From NCBI GenBank assembly GCA_002013415.1, contig MAEX01000032.1, positions 1-33,317 on the forward strand: a stretch of 33,317 nucleotides of DNA, in the 5' to 3' direction. Positions 7,816 to 16,596 of this stretch are shown piece after piece. The position numbers were made by a program, and so were the translations under genes. Within the stretch, counting starts at the first letter, position 1. The number at the start of each line of letters is the position of its first letter. The notes beneath the pieces were generated by a model. That model ran no database searches and had not been told where the DNA came from. It saw only the letters and a program-made list of their open reading frames with translations. This DNA comes from Mycobacterium sp. D16Q14. GTDB taxonomy: Bacteria; Actinomycetota; Actinomycetes; Mycobacteriales; Mycobacteriaceae.

Positions 7816-8054
7816 CGGAACGCTGAAGTTATGAGCGTTCGACGCGACTTACTGCGAACGATATGGCTGGCAGCAACTTCCGCCCATGACAACAAACTCC
7901 AAGCGTCGTCTTCACCCATTTCCGTCGCGGCGGTAACCCAGTCCTGGGGATACTCCTCCAGCGACCGCTCGATACGCGCGAACCAATCCCCCTCCGGTAT
8001 AGACGAACCCACGGGAGGGATTCTGAACCGCCCCGGCAAGTTGGGGGACATCAC
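7812..8054 (-). CDS. Hypothetical 80-aa protein whose start lies in a hairpin loop
   Basis: This encodes 80 residues from the GTG at 8052-8054; the next codon is ATG, so either may be used. The product is acidic in the middle (RIERSLEEYPQDWVTAATEMGEDDAWSLLSWAEVAASHIVR) and has a basic C-terminus. No family is recognised. Its start codon sits in the loop of a 17-bp inverted repeat (8025-8080) whose outer edge holds the stop codon of the upstream gene, so its translation is likely tied to passage of the upstream ribosome. It overlaps the next gene by GTGA. Confidence 0.55.
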   Translation of the reverse strand: MMSPNLPGRFRIPPVGSSIPEGDWFARIERSLEEYPQDWVTAATEMGEDDAWSLLSWAEVAASHIVRSKSRRTLITSAFR

Positions 8055-8080
8055 AGTCGCCCGACTTGCCGGGGCGGTTC
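8025..8080 (-). promoter_or_regulatory. 17-bp perfect inverted repeat around a start codon
   Basis: The arms GAACCGCCCCGGCAAGT (8025-8041) and its exact reverse complement (8064-8080) flank a 22-nt loop. On the minus-strand transcript the stem begins at the stop codon of the 156-residue membrane protein (8079-8081), and the loop holds the GTG/ATG start of the 80-residue gene. Such a GC-rich stem would be very stable. I infer a translational-coupling switch, or a palindromic repeat element inserted at the junction. Confidence 0.75.
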
Positions 8081-8549
8081 ACCAGATGACATATCCGCCC
8101 CGGAACGTCCACCACATACCGAGCGCCCCGATGATTACCCCGGCTGCTGCCACGACGGCGCGCCCGAACTCGGCCAACCGGGCCTTCGCCGCGTCGAACA
8201 CCGCCGCGGTCACCGGCCCCGCACCCCACATCGCCAGTTTGATTCCGGCGCCCAGGCACGAAAGCCACAACAGCAACGGCCCTGACCATTTCACCAGCTC
8301 GCCCATACCGTCCCCGGCCCGATACAGATTGTGCAGCCCAGCCACCCCGACGACCAGCAGCACCGCCCCGGCAGCGAACGCCGCTAGCCGACGTGCGGAG
8401 TCATCGGCCCCGTGGCAAACGGGTTCAAGATCATGTGCGGACAACTCCTGCGTCACCGCAGCCGATCGTGTCAAATCGCGGCAATCGGACAACGCTGTCA
8501 GCTGTTCAGTTGATCGCCCATTCCCCGACACATCGCCTCCGTCACACAC
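8079..8549 (-). CDS. Hypothetical membrane protein, first gene of a three-gene operon
   Basis: This encodes up to 156 residues from the GTG at 8549. A second GTG six codons in has GGAGG just upstream and may be the true start. The N-terminal third is polar (TALSDCRDLTRSAAVTQELSAH). Three hydrophobic segments follow at about 54-73, 87-108 and 131-150, with an amphipathic linker (VFDAAKARLAEFGR) between the last two. I do not recognise the family. It heads an operon with the 80- and 97-residue genes. A 15-bp palindrome at 8635-8649 lies about 86 bp upstream and could be its operator. Confidence 0.55.
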   Translation of the reverse strand: MCDGGDVSGNGRSTEQLTALSDCRDLTRSAAVTQELSAHDLEPVCHGADDSARRLAAFAAGAVLLVVGVAGLHNLYRAGDGMGELVKWSGPLLLWLSCLGAGIKLAMWGAGPVTAAVFDAAKARLAEFGRAVVAAAGVIIGALGMWWTFRGGYVIW

Positions 8550-8634
8550 CGCAAAGCCTTCAGGGGCGTGACACTACGCCCACCCGCAGACCAGTGTCTA
8601 CACGAGCAGCAAACATTCAGCTATGCGGGAGTGC

Positions 8635-8649
8635 CTGATCGTCGATCAG
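8635..8649. promoter_or_regulatory. Perfect 15-bp palindrome CTGATCG-T-CGATCAG
   Basis: This perfect inverted repeat of 7 bp with a 1-bp centre lies in the divergent intergenic region; a further CTGATCA half-site follows within 25 bp. It is a candidate operator for the minus-strand operon starting at 8549. No regulator is identified. Confidence 0.35.
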
Positions 8650-8750
8650 TTGGTGGTGGCTGATCACTGCGCGATGCATGGACCGACCTGGTAATCACGG
8701 CAACTCAACTTGCGCCGGATACTGCTGCGGGCTCCGGCACACGCCTATCG

Positions 8751-8852
8751 TCTCAACGTCAGCCCGGTTTCGACCTTCGCCACCAAACCAACCGGCGGCG
8801 GAGTTCTCTAAATTTTGTGAGTGAAAAATTGTGACGGGGATGAGGGCGTCAC
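8751..8852 (+). repeat. Left copy of the imperfect repeat flanking the DUF4132-MoxR-vWA operon
   Basis: The first 43 bp (8751-8793) match 21998-22040 at 35 positions by my hand alignment, sharing CTCAACGTCAGC, TCGC-ACCAA and CCAACC. Similarity continues with small gaps to 8852 (GTGAAAA, GATG-G-GC). Both copies have the same orientation and hold a TTTT-N7-GAAAA palindrome (here the arms AATTTT 8811-8816 and AAAATT 8825-8830). Confidence 0.65.
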
Positions 8853-9069
8853 CGGCTGTCCAGTATCTCGTTAGCGATCACGATTGTTGGCCCTCCGTTA
8901 AGCCATCACGCGTCATCCGTTGAAATAACGTTGGCTATCGCTCGCCGAGCCATGTCGGGAGCATGGCGAGCCAGTGACTCAGCTACCTGTTCGCCGTGAC
9001 CACAAGAGCGCCGTCGACCGTACAGCTATTCTCAATCCGGCGAGCAATGAGACTAGGGGGGGAACTGTC

Positions 9070-12000
9070 GTGGCAGATATCTACTCGGCAACCGATGAGT
9101 CGGCGGTGACGATGGCGCCTTCGTGGCGCAAACTCATCTTGCCGCGGCGCGGCGGCCCGCCGATTCCGATACGTCCCGTCGACGAGGACGCCATCGCCCG
9201 GATACGGAAAACGACGCTGGAGACCAGGCGCGCCGATATCGAGGCGACGCTCGCGTACCACCGGACGTTTCCCGAGACTGCCGAGGCGGGGTGGCGCTAC
9301 CTCGCTGGGCAGCCAGATCCGCTCGGCGCTGCCGCGGTGGCACGCCTGAACCTGTTAGATGGCATCAAGCCTGCCGACTACGCGGACCTGTGGATCTGTG
9401 AGCACGGTCTTGCCTTCGCTTTATGGACGGCGGTCCAGCTCACCGATGGGCCTCCTTTGTTCAGCATGTGGAGTTCGGCCGATGCGCCCGTCCCCGACGT
9501 ATGGAGCCATGTCCGGATCGACTGTTTTGAGGTGGCGCTGCGGCTTCGCGGGCGACTGACCCTGGTGGGCGCCAAGGAATACCAGCAGGCTGTGCACGCG
9601 ATCTCCCCGGCCCGTATCTCGGATAAGACGAAATGCATTGCGGCGTTTATGTTCCCGACGGAGACTCAATGGGTTTCCGAGGCCTGCCAGGAGCCGACCG
9701 GGCTTGTCGAGAACCGCTCCCGCCTGGAGCTGCTGACCAGTGTCTCCTCGATCGACATGGTCTGCGAGCTGCTTTTCCACGACACCGGCTGGGACTCCTA
9801 CTACCAGGACTACCGGCGCATCCTGCCCACGCTGGTGGACCGGTTCGGGGTGGCCCTAGTGCCCGTTCTGGACCGCATTCTGGACGGGTACTTGTCGAAG
9901 GGGCGCGCCGCGGTGGTCTCCGAAGCACTGGCCTGCCTGCCCGGTGAGGCGGCCTTTGCAGCATTGCTGCGGCATGCCGACAAGCCCGGGGTGCGACAGT
10001 CGGTGGAGCTCGCGATGGCCCGCTTCCCGATGCGCGCCGCGGACCAACTGGCCAAGCGGCACGACCCGGCATCGACCGAGCTGCTCGCCATGCATCTGGC
10101 GCTACGCCCGCACCTGACGGCACACCTGCCGCAGGGCTCTGCTCCCGTGCCCGAGGCCGCGCCCACCGTCGGCGCCGCGGACTTGCCTGAGCTGCTGGTC
10201 TGCCCGCCTTGGACCACGAAGCCGCCGAAGGCCAAACCCGTCGTGTTCAGTGAGCTACCCAGCCCTCCGGATGTCGAACTGTCTTGGACACCAGGTGAAT
10301 TGGAGAAGTTGAAGAATTTTCCCGAACATGTCCCGCGGTTGGGTGCGCGGGCCTGGGGTGATTTGGAGGCCGACGCCGAGTGCGGAAAGCTGTCCGGCTT
10401 CGATTTCCAGTCGATTCTGCTCAGCGGTCCGCTTGAGCTCGCCCGTAAGCTCATCGGGGGTCATCGGGTGCCACTTTGGTGTTTCTCGACGGGCTATTGG
10501 TTTCCAGCAGCCCTGCACCGGCACGGACCGGCACTCGGCGCTCTGGCCACCCTGCTGGCCGAGAAGGAACCGGAGTCCGCATCGGCGCTCTTGGGACCGA
10601 TCATTACTCGCGAGGTTGCCGAGACCCATGCTCTTTGGCTCGCTGGGAAACGCCGGCTCCTAGCCATCGCTGCCCGGGTCTACTTGCGCAGGCACGGAGC
10701 CGCCGTGGCCCCCATGCTGGTACCCGCGGCACTGGGACCGCTGGGAGCCCTCCGCGACAGTGCCCACCTCGCGCTGCGGTACTTGGCCCGGACCGACAGC
10801 CCGGCCGCGGTCATCGAGTCGAGCCGCCATTACGGCGATGCCGCCGCCACCGCTATCGGCGCAATCATCGAACTCGACCCCATGCTAGTTCTGCCGAAAC
10901 GGATTCCTTCCGTACCAGATTGGGCTGCAGGGGCACTGTTGACGCCCGTCACGCTCACCGATGGAACGCCACTGCCGACCGCGAGCGTGAACGCCATCGT
11001 CGTCATGCTGATGATGTCGAGCCCCGACCATCCCTACGCCGGGCTCACCGCCATCGCCGAAATCTGCGACACCGTGACACTGCGCGCACTGACATGGTCG
11101 CTACACGAGGCATGGGATCGCATTGGCGCACCCGTACGCCATTCCTGGGCGCTCGATGCACTGGCCTGGTTTGCCGACGACGAGACGGTCGATCGGCTCA
11201 ACGACATCATCCGGCGCTGGCCCGCACTGGGACGCAGCGCCAGAGTCCCCCACGGACTGGACGTGCTGGCCAACATCGGCTCTGACCACGCTCTGCTCAC
11301 CATCTATCGCATCTCTCAGCGCGAGCGCTCAAAGCCACTGAAAGAAAGGGCAAAAGGCAAGATACGGGAGATCGCGTTGAGCCGGTCACTGTCGGCGGAG
11401 CAAATGGCGGACCGCCTGGTACCCGACCTTGGCCTCAGCGACGCCTCAGCCCTGGCACTGGACTACGGCAGCCGGGTATTCACAGTCCGATTCGACGAAC
11501 GGCTGCAGCCCGTGGTGACCAACGAATCAGGTACCGCGTTGAAGGCCCTACCCAAACCAGGTAAGGGCGATGACGCCGTCCGCGCCGAAGACTCCTACCG
11601 TCACTTCTCGGCGCTGCGCCGACAGGTGCGCACCGTGGCGAAGGAACAACTGCGCCGACTCGAAGACGCCATGATTCACGAACGACGTTGGAGCGTTGAG
11701 GAATTCGAATCACTGTTCGTGTCGCATCCGCTGCTGATCCATGTCGTCAGACGCCTGCTGTGGGCTGCCTTTTCACCAACAGGGCAGCTGAGCTTGTTCC
11801 GGGTGGCCGAGGACCGGACCCTTGCCGACGACAATGACTCCCTGATATCCCTCGCGCCGTCCCACACCGTGGGCATCGCGCATCCACTCCACGCCCCTGA
11901 GCATATGGCCACCTGGGGCAGGATATTCGCCGATTACGAACTGCTGCAGCCCTTCCCGCAGATCAACCGGCCGGTCATCAAAGCTACCGAGCAGGATCTG

Positions 12001-12303
12001 CGGGAGCAGGAACTCTCCAGATTCGCGCGGGCCACGGCAAAGACGTTCTCCCTCACTGCGCTCAGCAGCCGGGGATGGGAGATCGGCGAGATGATCGACG
12101 GTCCATTCCGCCGCCAGATCTCGCGGTCTGCGCCCAGTGGCCGCATCGTCGATATCTGGCTCGACCCAGGCATTCCTGCAGATCCACGGGAGATCGAAAC
12201 CCAAGAAATATCGGTGCGACTAGACCGAGGCACGTTCGCCGAAACAGGTCTGGTGTTCGCTTCGGAAATCATTATCGACGTGACGGGAGCAACTGCACAA
12301 TGA
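9070..12303 (+). CDS. DUF4132 (MolR/YehI-like) protein 1
   Basis: This encodes about 1077 residues from the GTG at 9070, chosen because AGGGGGGAAC lies 6-7 nt upstream; the frame opens at 8974 but that start has no such site. No signal or membrane span is seen, so it should be cytosolic. Most of the protein is helical and HEAT-like, including the conserved block WALDALAWFADDETVDRLND, GLDVLANIGSDHALLTIYRIS, then DRLVPDLGLS and LDYGSRVF-x-VRFDE. The C-terminal DUF4132 part (about 835-965) has FSALRRQVRTVAKEQLRRLEDAM, SHPLLIHVVRRLLWAAF, FRVAEDRT and YELLQPFPQINRPV. DUF4132 occurs in E. coli MolR/YehH/YehI, often with a WGR domain; I see no WGR here. Its stop overlaps the next gene (ATGA). Biochemical function unknown. 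Confidence 0.85.
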   Translation: MADIYSATDESAVTMAPSWRKLILPRRGGPPIPIRPVDEDAIARIRKTTLETRRADIEATLAYHRTFPETAEAGWRYLAGQPDPLGAAAVARLNLLDGIKPADYADLWICEHGLAFALWTAVQLTDGPPLFSMWSSADAPVPDVWSHVRIDCFEVALRLRGRLTLVGAKEYQQAVHAISPARISDKTKCIAAFMFPTETQWVSEACQEPTGLVENRSRLELLTSVSSIDMVCELLFHDTGWDSYYQDYRRILPTLVDRFGVALVPVLDRILDGYLSKGRAAVVSEALACLPGEAAFAALLRHADKPGVRQSVELAMARFPMRAADQLAKRHDPASTELLAMHLALRPHLTAHLPQGSAPVPEAAPTVGAADLPELLVCPPWTTKPPKAKPVVFSELPSPPDVELSWTPGELEKLKNFPEHVPRLGARAWGDLEADAECGKLSGFDFQSILLSGPLELARKLIGGHRVPLWCFSTGYWFPAALHRHGPALGALATLLAEKEPESASALLGPIITREVAETHALWLAGKRRLLAIAARVYLRRHGAAVAPMLVPAALGPLGALRDSAHLALRYLARTDSPAAVIESSRHYGDAAATAIGAIIELDPMLVLPKRIPSVPDWAAGALLTPVTLTDGTPLPTASVNAIVVMLMMSSPDHPYAGLTAIAEICDTVTLRALTWSLHEAWDRIGAPVRHSWALDALAWFADDETVDRLNDIIRRWPALGRSARVPHGLDVLANIGSDHALLTIYRISQRERSKPLKERAKGKIREIALSRSLSAEQMADRLVPDLGLSDASALALDYGSRVFTVRFDERLQPVVTNESGTALKALPKPGKGDDAVRAEDSYRHFSALRRQVRTVAKEQLRRLEDAMIHERRWSVEEFESLFVSHPLLIHVVRRLLWAAFSPTGQLSLFRVAEDRTLADDNDSLISLAPSHTVGIAHPLHAPEHMATWGRIFADYELLQPFPQINRPVIKATEQDLREQELSRFARATAKTFSLTALSSRGWEIGEMIDGPFRRQISRSAPSGRIVDIWLDPGIPADPREIETQEISVRLDRGTFAETGLVFASEIIIDVTGATAQ

Positions 12304-15300
12304 CCCCATTTTCATTGCCAGACAAGTGGCTCAACCGGGTGATCCCGTGGCGCGGGTGGGACCGGCCGCAGGCCCTCAAACCGATCGAGAGGGTCAGCGC
12401 GCGAGATTGCTTTGAAGCCCAATCGGTGGAGATCAACAAGGAGCTGGCCCGGGCGTCCATCACCGATCAGGTCCGCGACAGTATCAGCGAATGTGATTGG
12501 GATAGACCCGATCTCAAGCTCGCACTACCGGCATTGCTCGGGTTTTCCGGGTCGGTCGGCCTGCTCGCCTGGACCTTGGACACCTACGGAACCACCCCGG
12601 CGATTCAGGCCTGGGCGCAGTCCACGCATTTCGGTTCCTGGTACCGGGGGCTGACGTACCAGCCGGACCCCGCGGTGTCCTGGCGAACCGCGCAGCCCGA
12701 GTTGCTGCGGCGGACCCTCGCCACACTGCCCGAATCGGAATACCGCCTCGCGGTCACCGAGCTTCGCGATCCTGCGATTCATCCCGTGCACGCGGCCTAC
12801 ATCGCACCCACCGAACCGGACCTGATCGACGCCGCGCTAGCCCTAACACCAATAGACCATCTGAGCTTCAACCTGCTGCTGTGTACCGTGAAGACACAAT
12901 CGCAAGTACATGAGCTCGTGACAAACACGCCTACCATCTACACCCGACCGAGCAGCATGCCCAGCTTCGCGACTGCTGCGGTGCGCGCCGGCACCGCGGT
13001 AACCGAGGCGATCGCAGCCGCCTTCAAAAACGAGGCGGACATCGACGGGCGTGTCGAGCTAATGGACCTCCTCGCCCACTGCCCGACACCCGAAGCATTC
13101 CGGCAGCTTCTCGGATACGCTGGCACCCGAGGCGGCTACGGCGCCATCCGATCCGCTCTCGAGCGCCACCCGAGTGTCGGTCTACCTGCGCTGGCTCACT
13201 CAGGAACCGAAGCCGCGGCAGTCGAGCTGCAGGCCTACGTGCTCACCCAGCCCGAGCAGATAGCCACGGCGTCGCCCGCGCTGGACGATGCGACCAGGGC
13301 AACCATCGAGAAGATCACGGCAATGCAAGATGCCCTGCCCGAATCCGACTCGCCACCAACGATTCTCCTGAATCTACCGTGGATCGGCCGGAAGAAGGCC
13401 GCCAAACCGCCGGTATTCGAGCTGCAAGCTGAGCTGGCCGTAGCCTTTCATTGGCCGCCGGGAGAACGCGAGCGTCTTTTGGCCAGGCAGCCCACCTTCC
13501 GGTTCACACCGCAGTACATGCCGTCCTGGCAGCGCCTCGCCGAAGGCGGTTACTCGGATTGGCAGATGGAAGGGGCATTGATCCAGCTCTCCGGCGATGA
13601 CGCACTGGCGTTGGTGCGTCACTGGGCACCAACTGCCCGTTACTGGGATGCGGGATGGCTGCCCTATGCGCTGGCACGCTTCGGCGCGGATGCCTACCCC
13701 GCCGCCGTACGTGCGCTCGACAAGAGCGCGGTGGCGGCCGCCTACACGCTGATTCCGGTGCGCAGTCACGAGGTGGCGCCCCGGATGGCCGAATTCCTGC
13801 TGCGCCGCGGCAAACTCCGCACCGTCGCCCTGGATTGGCTTCGCTGTCACGGGCTGGACGCCGTGGCGTATCTGATACCTGCTGCGCTCGACAAGGCGGG
13901 AGCCCGTCGCCGGGGCGCCGAGGCGGCATTGCGCCGACTGGCGGCAAACCACTCGCGGGTCGAGATCGTCGACCGTGCGCGCAGCTACGGCGACGAGCCC
14001 GCCGCCGCCATCGCTGTCCTGCTGGACACGGACCCACTCACCATCTTGCCTGCCAGGATCCCCGCGCTTCCCCCTTGGCTTGCACCGCAACTACTTCCGC
14101 AGGTCAGGCTGTCCGGACGGCAATCGGCGTTGCCGCGGGAGCTGGTTCCGGCCCTGATCACCATGTGTCAGCTCGGCGATGCCGACGCGCCCTACCCCGG
14201 GTTGGAAACCGTGGCCGCACTGTGCGATCCGGGATCGCTGGCGCAGTGGGCGTGGGCACTCTTCCAGCAGTACCGCCGGATGGACTATTCCAGCAAGGAT
14301 GTGTGGGTTCTGCGCCTGCAGGGTTGGCTGGGCGATGACGACACGGTGCGTTCCCTCTCACCACTGATCCAGGCCTGGCCGGGAGAAAGCGCACACCAGC
14401 GCGCGGTTGCCGGCCTGGACGTCCTCTCTGACATCGGGACCGATGTCGCGCTCATGCACCTCTACCGCATTTCGCAGAAGGTACCGTTCAAGGCCCTGCG
14501 GGCCAAGGCCGCCGCCAAGATCGAGCAGATCGCCGACGAACTGGAGCTGACCCCCGAGCAACTGGGCGACCGGCTCGTCCCGGATTTCGGTTTGTCCCCG
14601 CACGGTACGGCCACGCTCGACTTCGGGCCCCGACAGTTCGTCGTCGGATTCGACGAGAGCCTTAAGCCCTACCTCACCGACGCCGACGGCAAGCCGCGCA
14701 AGGCCCTGCCCAAGCCCGCGGCCACCGACGACCCGGACCTGGCGGCCGCAGCCACCAAACAGTTCTCGGCCCTGAAGAAGGACGTGCGGGGCGCGGCCTC
14801 CGATCAGATCGCCCGGCTGCAGCGCGCCATGCGGTATCAGCGCCGCTTCGACGCCGCGGACTTCCGCGCCTACTTCGTGTCCCATCCCCTGGTCGGCGTG
14901 CTGGTACGTCGGCTGGTGTGGGGCACCTACGAGACCGCAGAGCCCAATTCGCCACTGCTGCAGAGCTTCCGGGTCGCCGAGGACAACTCCTTCGCCGACG
15001 CTGAAGACAATCCGTTCGAATTGGACGAAAACGCTGTCGTCGGTGTGGTGCATCCCGCCCAGCTGTCCGCCGAACTGTTGGCCACCTGGTCCGAGTTGTT
15101 CGCGGACTACGAACTGCTGCAGCCATTTGCGCAACTGAGTCGTCCGGTATACCGACTCGTCGACTCTGAGAAGTCCACCAACGTCCTATCCCGGTTCGAG
15201 AAGCTGACGGTGCCGTCGCGCGTTCTGCTCGGCCTGGCCAAACAGGGCTGGAACCGTGACACCCCCGCCGATGCGGGGGTGCAGAACAGCGTCATCCAGA

Positions 15301-15488
15301 CCCTGCCCTCGGGTGCCGAAGTGAGCATCGACCTCGATCCGGGGATTCCGGTGGGCGAACCCGACATGCTGGGAGACCAGACCATCCAGCGGGTCTGGCT
15401 CTCGTCCGGGACTTACGGTGATATCGACTCCGTACTCATCTCCGAGATCCTGGCGGACCTGACGGAACTGGAGCGGCACCGACCGTGA
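12300..15488 (+). CDS. DUF4132 (MolR/YehI-like) protein 2
   Basis: This encodes about 1062 residues from the ATG at 12300, which overlaps the upstream TGA by 4 nt. It is a clear tandem paralogue of the preceding protein. Shared landmarks in the same order are GWLGDDDTVRSLSPLIQAWPG, GLDVLSDIGTDVALMHLYRIS, DRLVPDFGLSPHG, LDFGPRQFVVGFDESLKPY, KALPKP, then the DUF4132 part (about 819-945) with FSALKKDVRGAASDQIARLQRAM, SHPLVGVLVRRLVWGTYE, FRVAEDNSF and YELLQPFAQLSRPVY. Its N-terminal 300 residues differ more. It matches the longer family consensus better than protein 1 does, so protein 1 may be the diverged copy. A 19-bp gap with GAGAGGA leads to the MoxR gene. Function unknown; likely a large scaffold or substrate-binding subunit. 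Confidence 0.85.
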   Translation: MTPFSLPDKWLNRVIPWRGWDRPQALKPIERVSARDCFEAQSVEINKELARASITDQVRDSISECDWDRPDLKLALPALLGFSGSVGLLAWTLDTYGTTPAIQAWAQSTHFGSWYRGLTYQPDPAVSWRTAQPELLRRTLATLPESEYRLAVTELRDPAIHPVHAAYIAPTEPDLIDAALALTPIDHLSFNLLLCTVKTQSQVHELVTNTPTIYTRPSSMPSFATAAVRAGTAVTEAIAAAFKNEADIDGRVELMDLLAHCPTPEAFRQLLGYAGTRGGYGAIRSALERHPSVGLPALAHSGTEAAAVELQAYVLTQPEQIATASPALDDATRATIEKITAMQDALPESDSPPTILLNLPWIGRKKAAKPPVFELQAELAVAFHWPPGERERLLARQPTFRFTPQYMPSWQRLAEGGYSDWQMEGALIQLSGDDALALVRHWAPTARYWDAGWLPYALARFGADAYPAAVRALDKSAVAAAYTLIPVRSHEVAPRMAEFLLRRGKLRTVALDWLRCHGLDAVAYLIPAALDKAGARRRGAEAALRRLAANHSRVEIVDRARSYGDEPAAAIAVLLDTDPLTILPARIPALPPWLAPQLLPQVRLSGRQSALPRELVPALITMCQLGDADAPYPGLETVAALCDPGSLAQWAWALFQQYRRMDYSSKDVWVLRLQGWLGDDDTVRSLSPLIQAWPGESAHQRAVAGLDVLSDIGTDVALMHLYRISQKVPFKALRAKAAAKIEQIADELELTPEQLGDRLVPDFGLSPHGTATLDFGPRQFVVGFDESLKPYLTDADGKPRKALPKPAATDDPDLAAAATKQFSALKKDVRGAASDQIARLQRAMRYQRRFDAADFRAYFVSHPLVGVLVRRLVWGTYETAEPNSPLLQSFRVAEDNSFADAEDNPFELDENAVVGVVHPAQLSAELLATWSELFADYELLQPFAQLSRPVYRLVDSEKSTNVLSRFEKLTVPSRVLLGLAKQGWNRDTPADAGVQNSVIQTLPSGAEVSIDLDPGIPVGEPDMLGDQTIQRVWLSSGTYGDIDSVLISEILADLTELERHRP

Positions 15489-15507
15489 CTGACGCGAGAG
15501 GACCACT

Positions 15508-16596
15508 GTGACAAGCGATCTGCAGAGGCCACCGGCCGAGATCCGGTACGCCGAGGAACTGCGGCGGCTGCGCGATAACGACCCCGGCGATCGGCCGCCC
15601 GGCTGGGCGCTGAGCATGCGAACGGCCAGAGCCTTCATTCTCGGCGACCGCACGCTCGGTATCGAGCGCAAATTCGTAGGCGATCCCTCCCTGATCGATC
15701 GAGCGCTGGTCACCCTGGCCACCAACCGCGGTCTCATGTTGGTGGGCGATCCGGGAACCGCGAAATCCTGGCTGTCCGAACTGATCGCGGCCGCCGTCAG
15801 CGGCGAGTCCACCTTGGTCATCCAGGGTGGCGCCGCCACCACCGAGGATCAGATCAAGTACTCGTGGAACTACGCGATGCTACTGGCACAGGGGCCCAGC
15901 CCGGATTCGGTGGTACCGGCCCCGCTGCTATCGGCCATGCGCACCGGCAAGGTGGTGCGGTTCGAGGAAATCACGCGCTGTCCCTTGGAAGTTCAGGACA
16001 GTCTGCTCTCGGTACTCTCCGAACGCGTGTTGGCCATCCCGGAACTGCACGGCACCGACGGGCTGGTTTTCGCACGGGCCGGCTTCAACGTGATCGCCAC
16101 CGCGAACACCCGGGACCGTGGCGTCAACGAGATGAGTGCCGCGCTCAAGCGACGCTTCAACTTCGAGACGGTGTTTCCGATCAGGGATATGCAGACCGAG
16201 CTGGCCCTGGTCACCACCGAGTCCGCCCGGATGCTCGCGGAGTCCGGCGTCACGATCGCTCAGAGCCGCGACGTGCTGGAGGTCCTGGTGACGATATTCC
16301 GCGAATTGCGAACGGGCCGAACCGCTGACGGCACCCCCATCGAATCGCTCAGCTCCGTGATGAGCACCGCCGAGGCCGTGTCGGTGGCGCACGCCGTGGG
16401 TATCCGAGGCTGGTTCCTGCGCCGCGAGGCCGGGTCTGCCGCCGATATCGTGGAGGCCATCTCCGGCACCGCTGTCAAGGACAACGCCGACGACCTCACC
16501 AAGGTGCGCACCTACATCGACCACCACGCCGCCCGGCGAAACGGAAAGGCCTGGAAGGACTTCTATCAGGCCCGACACCTACTGAGCGCCGATTGA
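15508..16596 (+). CDS. MoxR-type AAA+ ATPase (YehL-like)
   Basis: This encodes 362 residues from the GTG at 15508 with GAGAGGA just upstream. It is an ATP-driven AAA+ protein of the MoxR group, which usually works with vWA-domain partners in protein assembly or metal insertion. Visible motifs are Walker A GDPGTAKS (80-87), a Walker B region KVVRFEEI (148-155) where the usual Asp-Glu reads Glu-Glu (153-154), sensor 1 IATANTRDRG with Asn200, and an arginine finger in ALKRRF (215-216). The C-terminal part is the small helical lid. The fixed order MoxR, DUF5682, vWA, SWIM is that of E. coli yehL-M-P-Q. Its stop overlaps the next start (TTGA). The substrate is unknown. Confidence 0.88.
   Translation: MTSDLQRPPAEIRYAEELRRLRDNDPGDRPPGWALSMRTARAFILGDRTLGIERKFVGDPSLIDRALVTLATNRGLMLVGDPGTAKSWLSELIAAAVSGESTLVIQGGAATTEDQIKYSWNYAMLLAQGPSPDSVVPAPLLSAMRTGKVVRFEEITRCPLEVQDSLLSVLSERVLAIPELHGTDGLVFARAGFNVIATANTRDRGVNEMSAALKRRFNFETVFPIRDMQTELALVTTESARMLAESGVTIAQSRDVLEVLVTIFRELRTGRTADGTPIESLSSVMSTAEAVSVAHAVGIRGWFLRREAGSAADIVEAISGTAVKDNADDLTKVRTYIDHHAARRNGKAWKDFYQARHLLSAD

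Larger units (their letters stand above)
8550..9069. other. Divergent intergenic region upstream of the DUF4132 operon
   Basis: About 520 bp lie between a minus-strand operon and the six-gene plus-strand operon, with no convincing gene. It holds a perfect 15-bp palindrome (8635-8649), the left copy of an imperfect 100-bp repeat (8751-8852) with an AT-rich palindrome inside it, and at the right end a strong purine-rich ribosome site (AGGGGGGAAC, from about 9055) serving the GTG at 9070. Frames opening upstream of 9070 are possible (GTG 8974) but lack a ribosome site. Confidence 0.6.

Noticed and set aside
8974..9069. Upstream start (GTG 8974) for the first DUF4132 gene
   Set aside because: No ribosome site there, while GTG 9070 has AGGGGGGAAC at good spacing. 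The extra 32 residues look non-coding.
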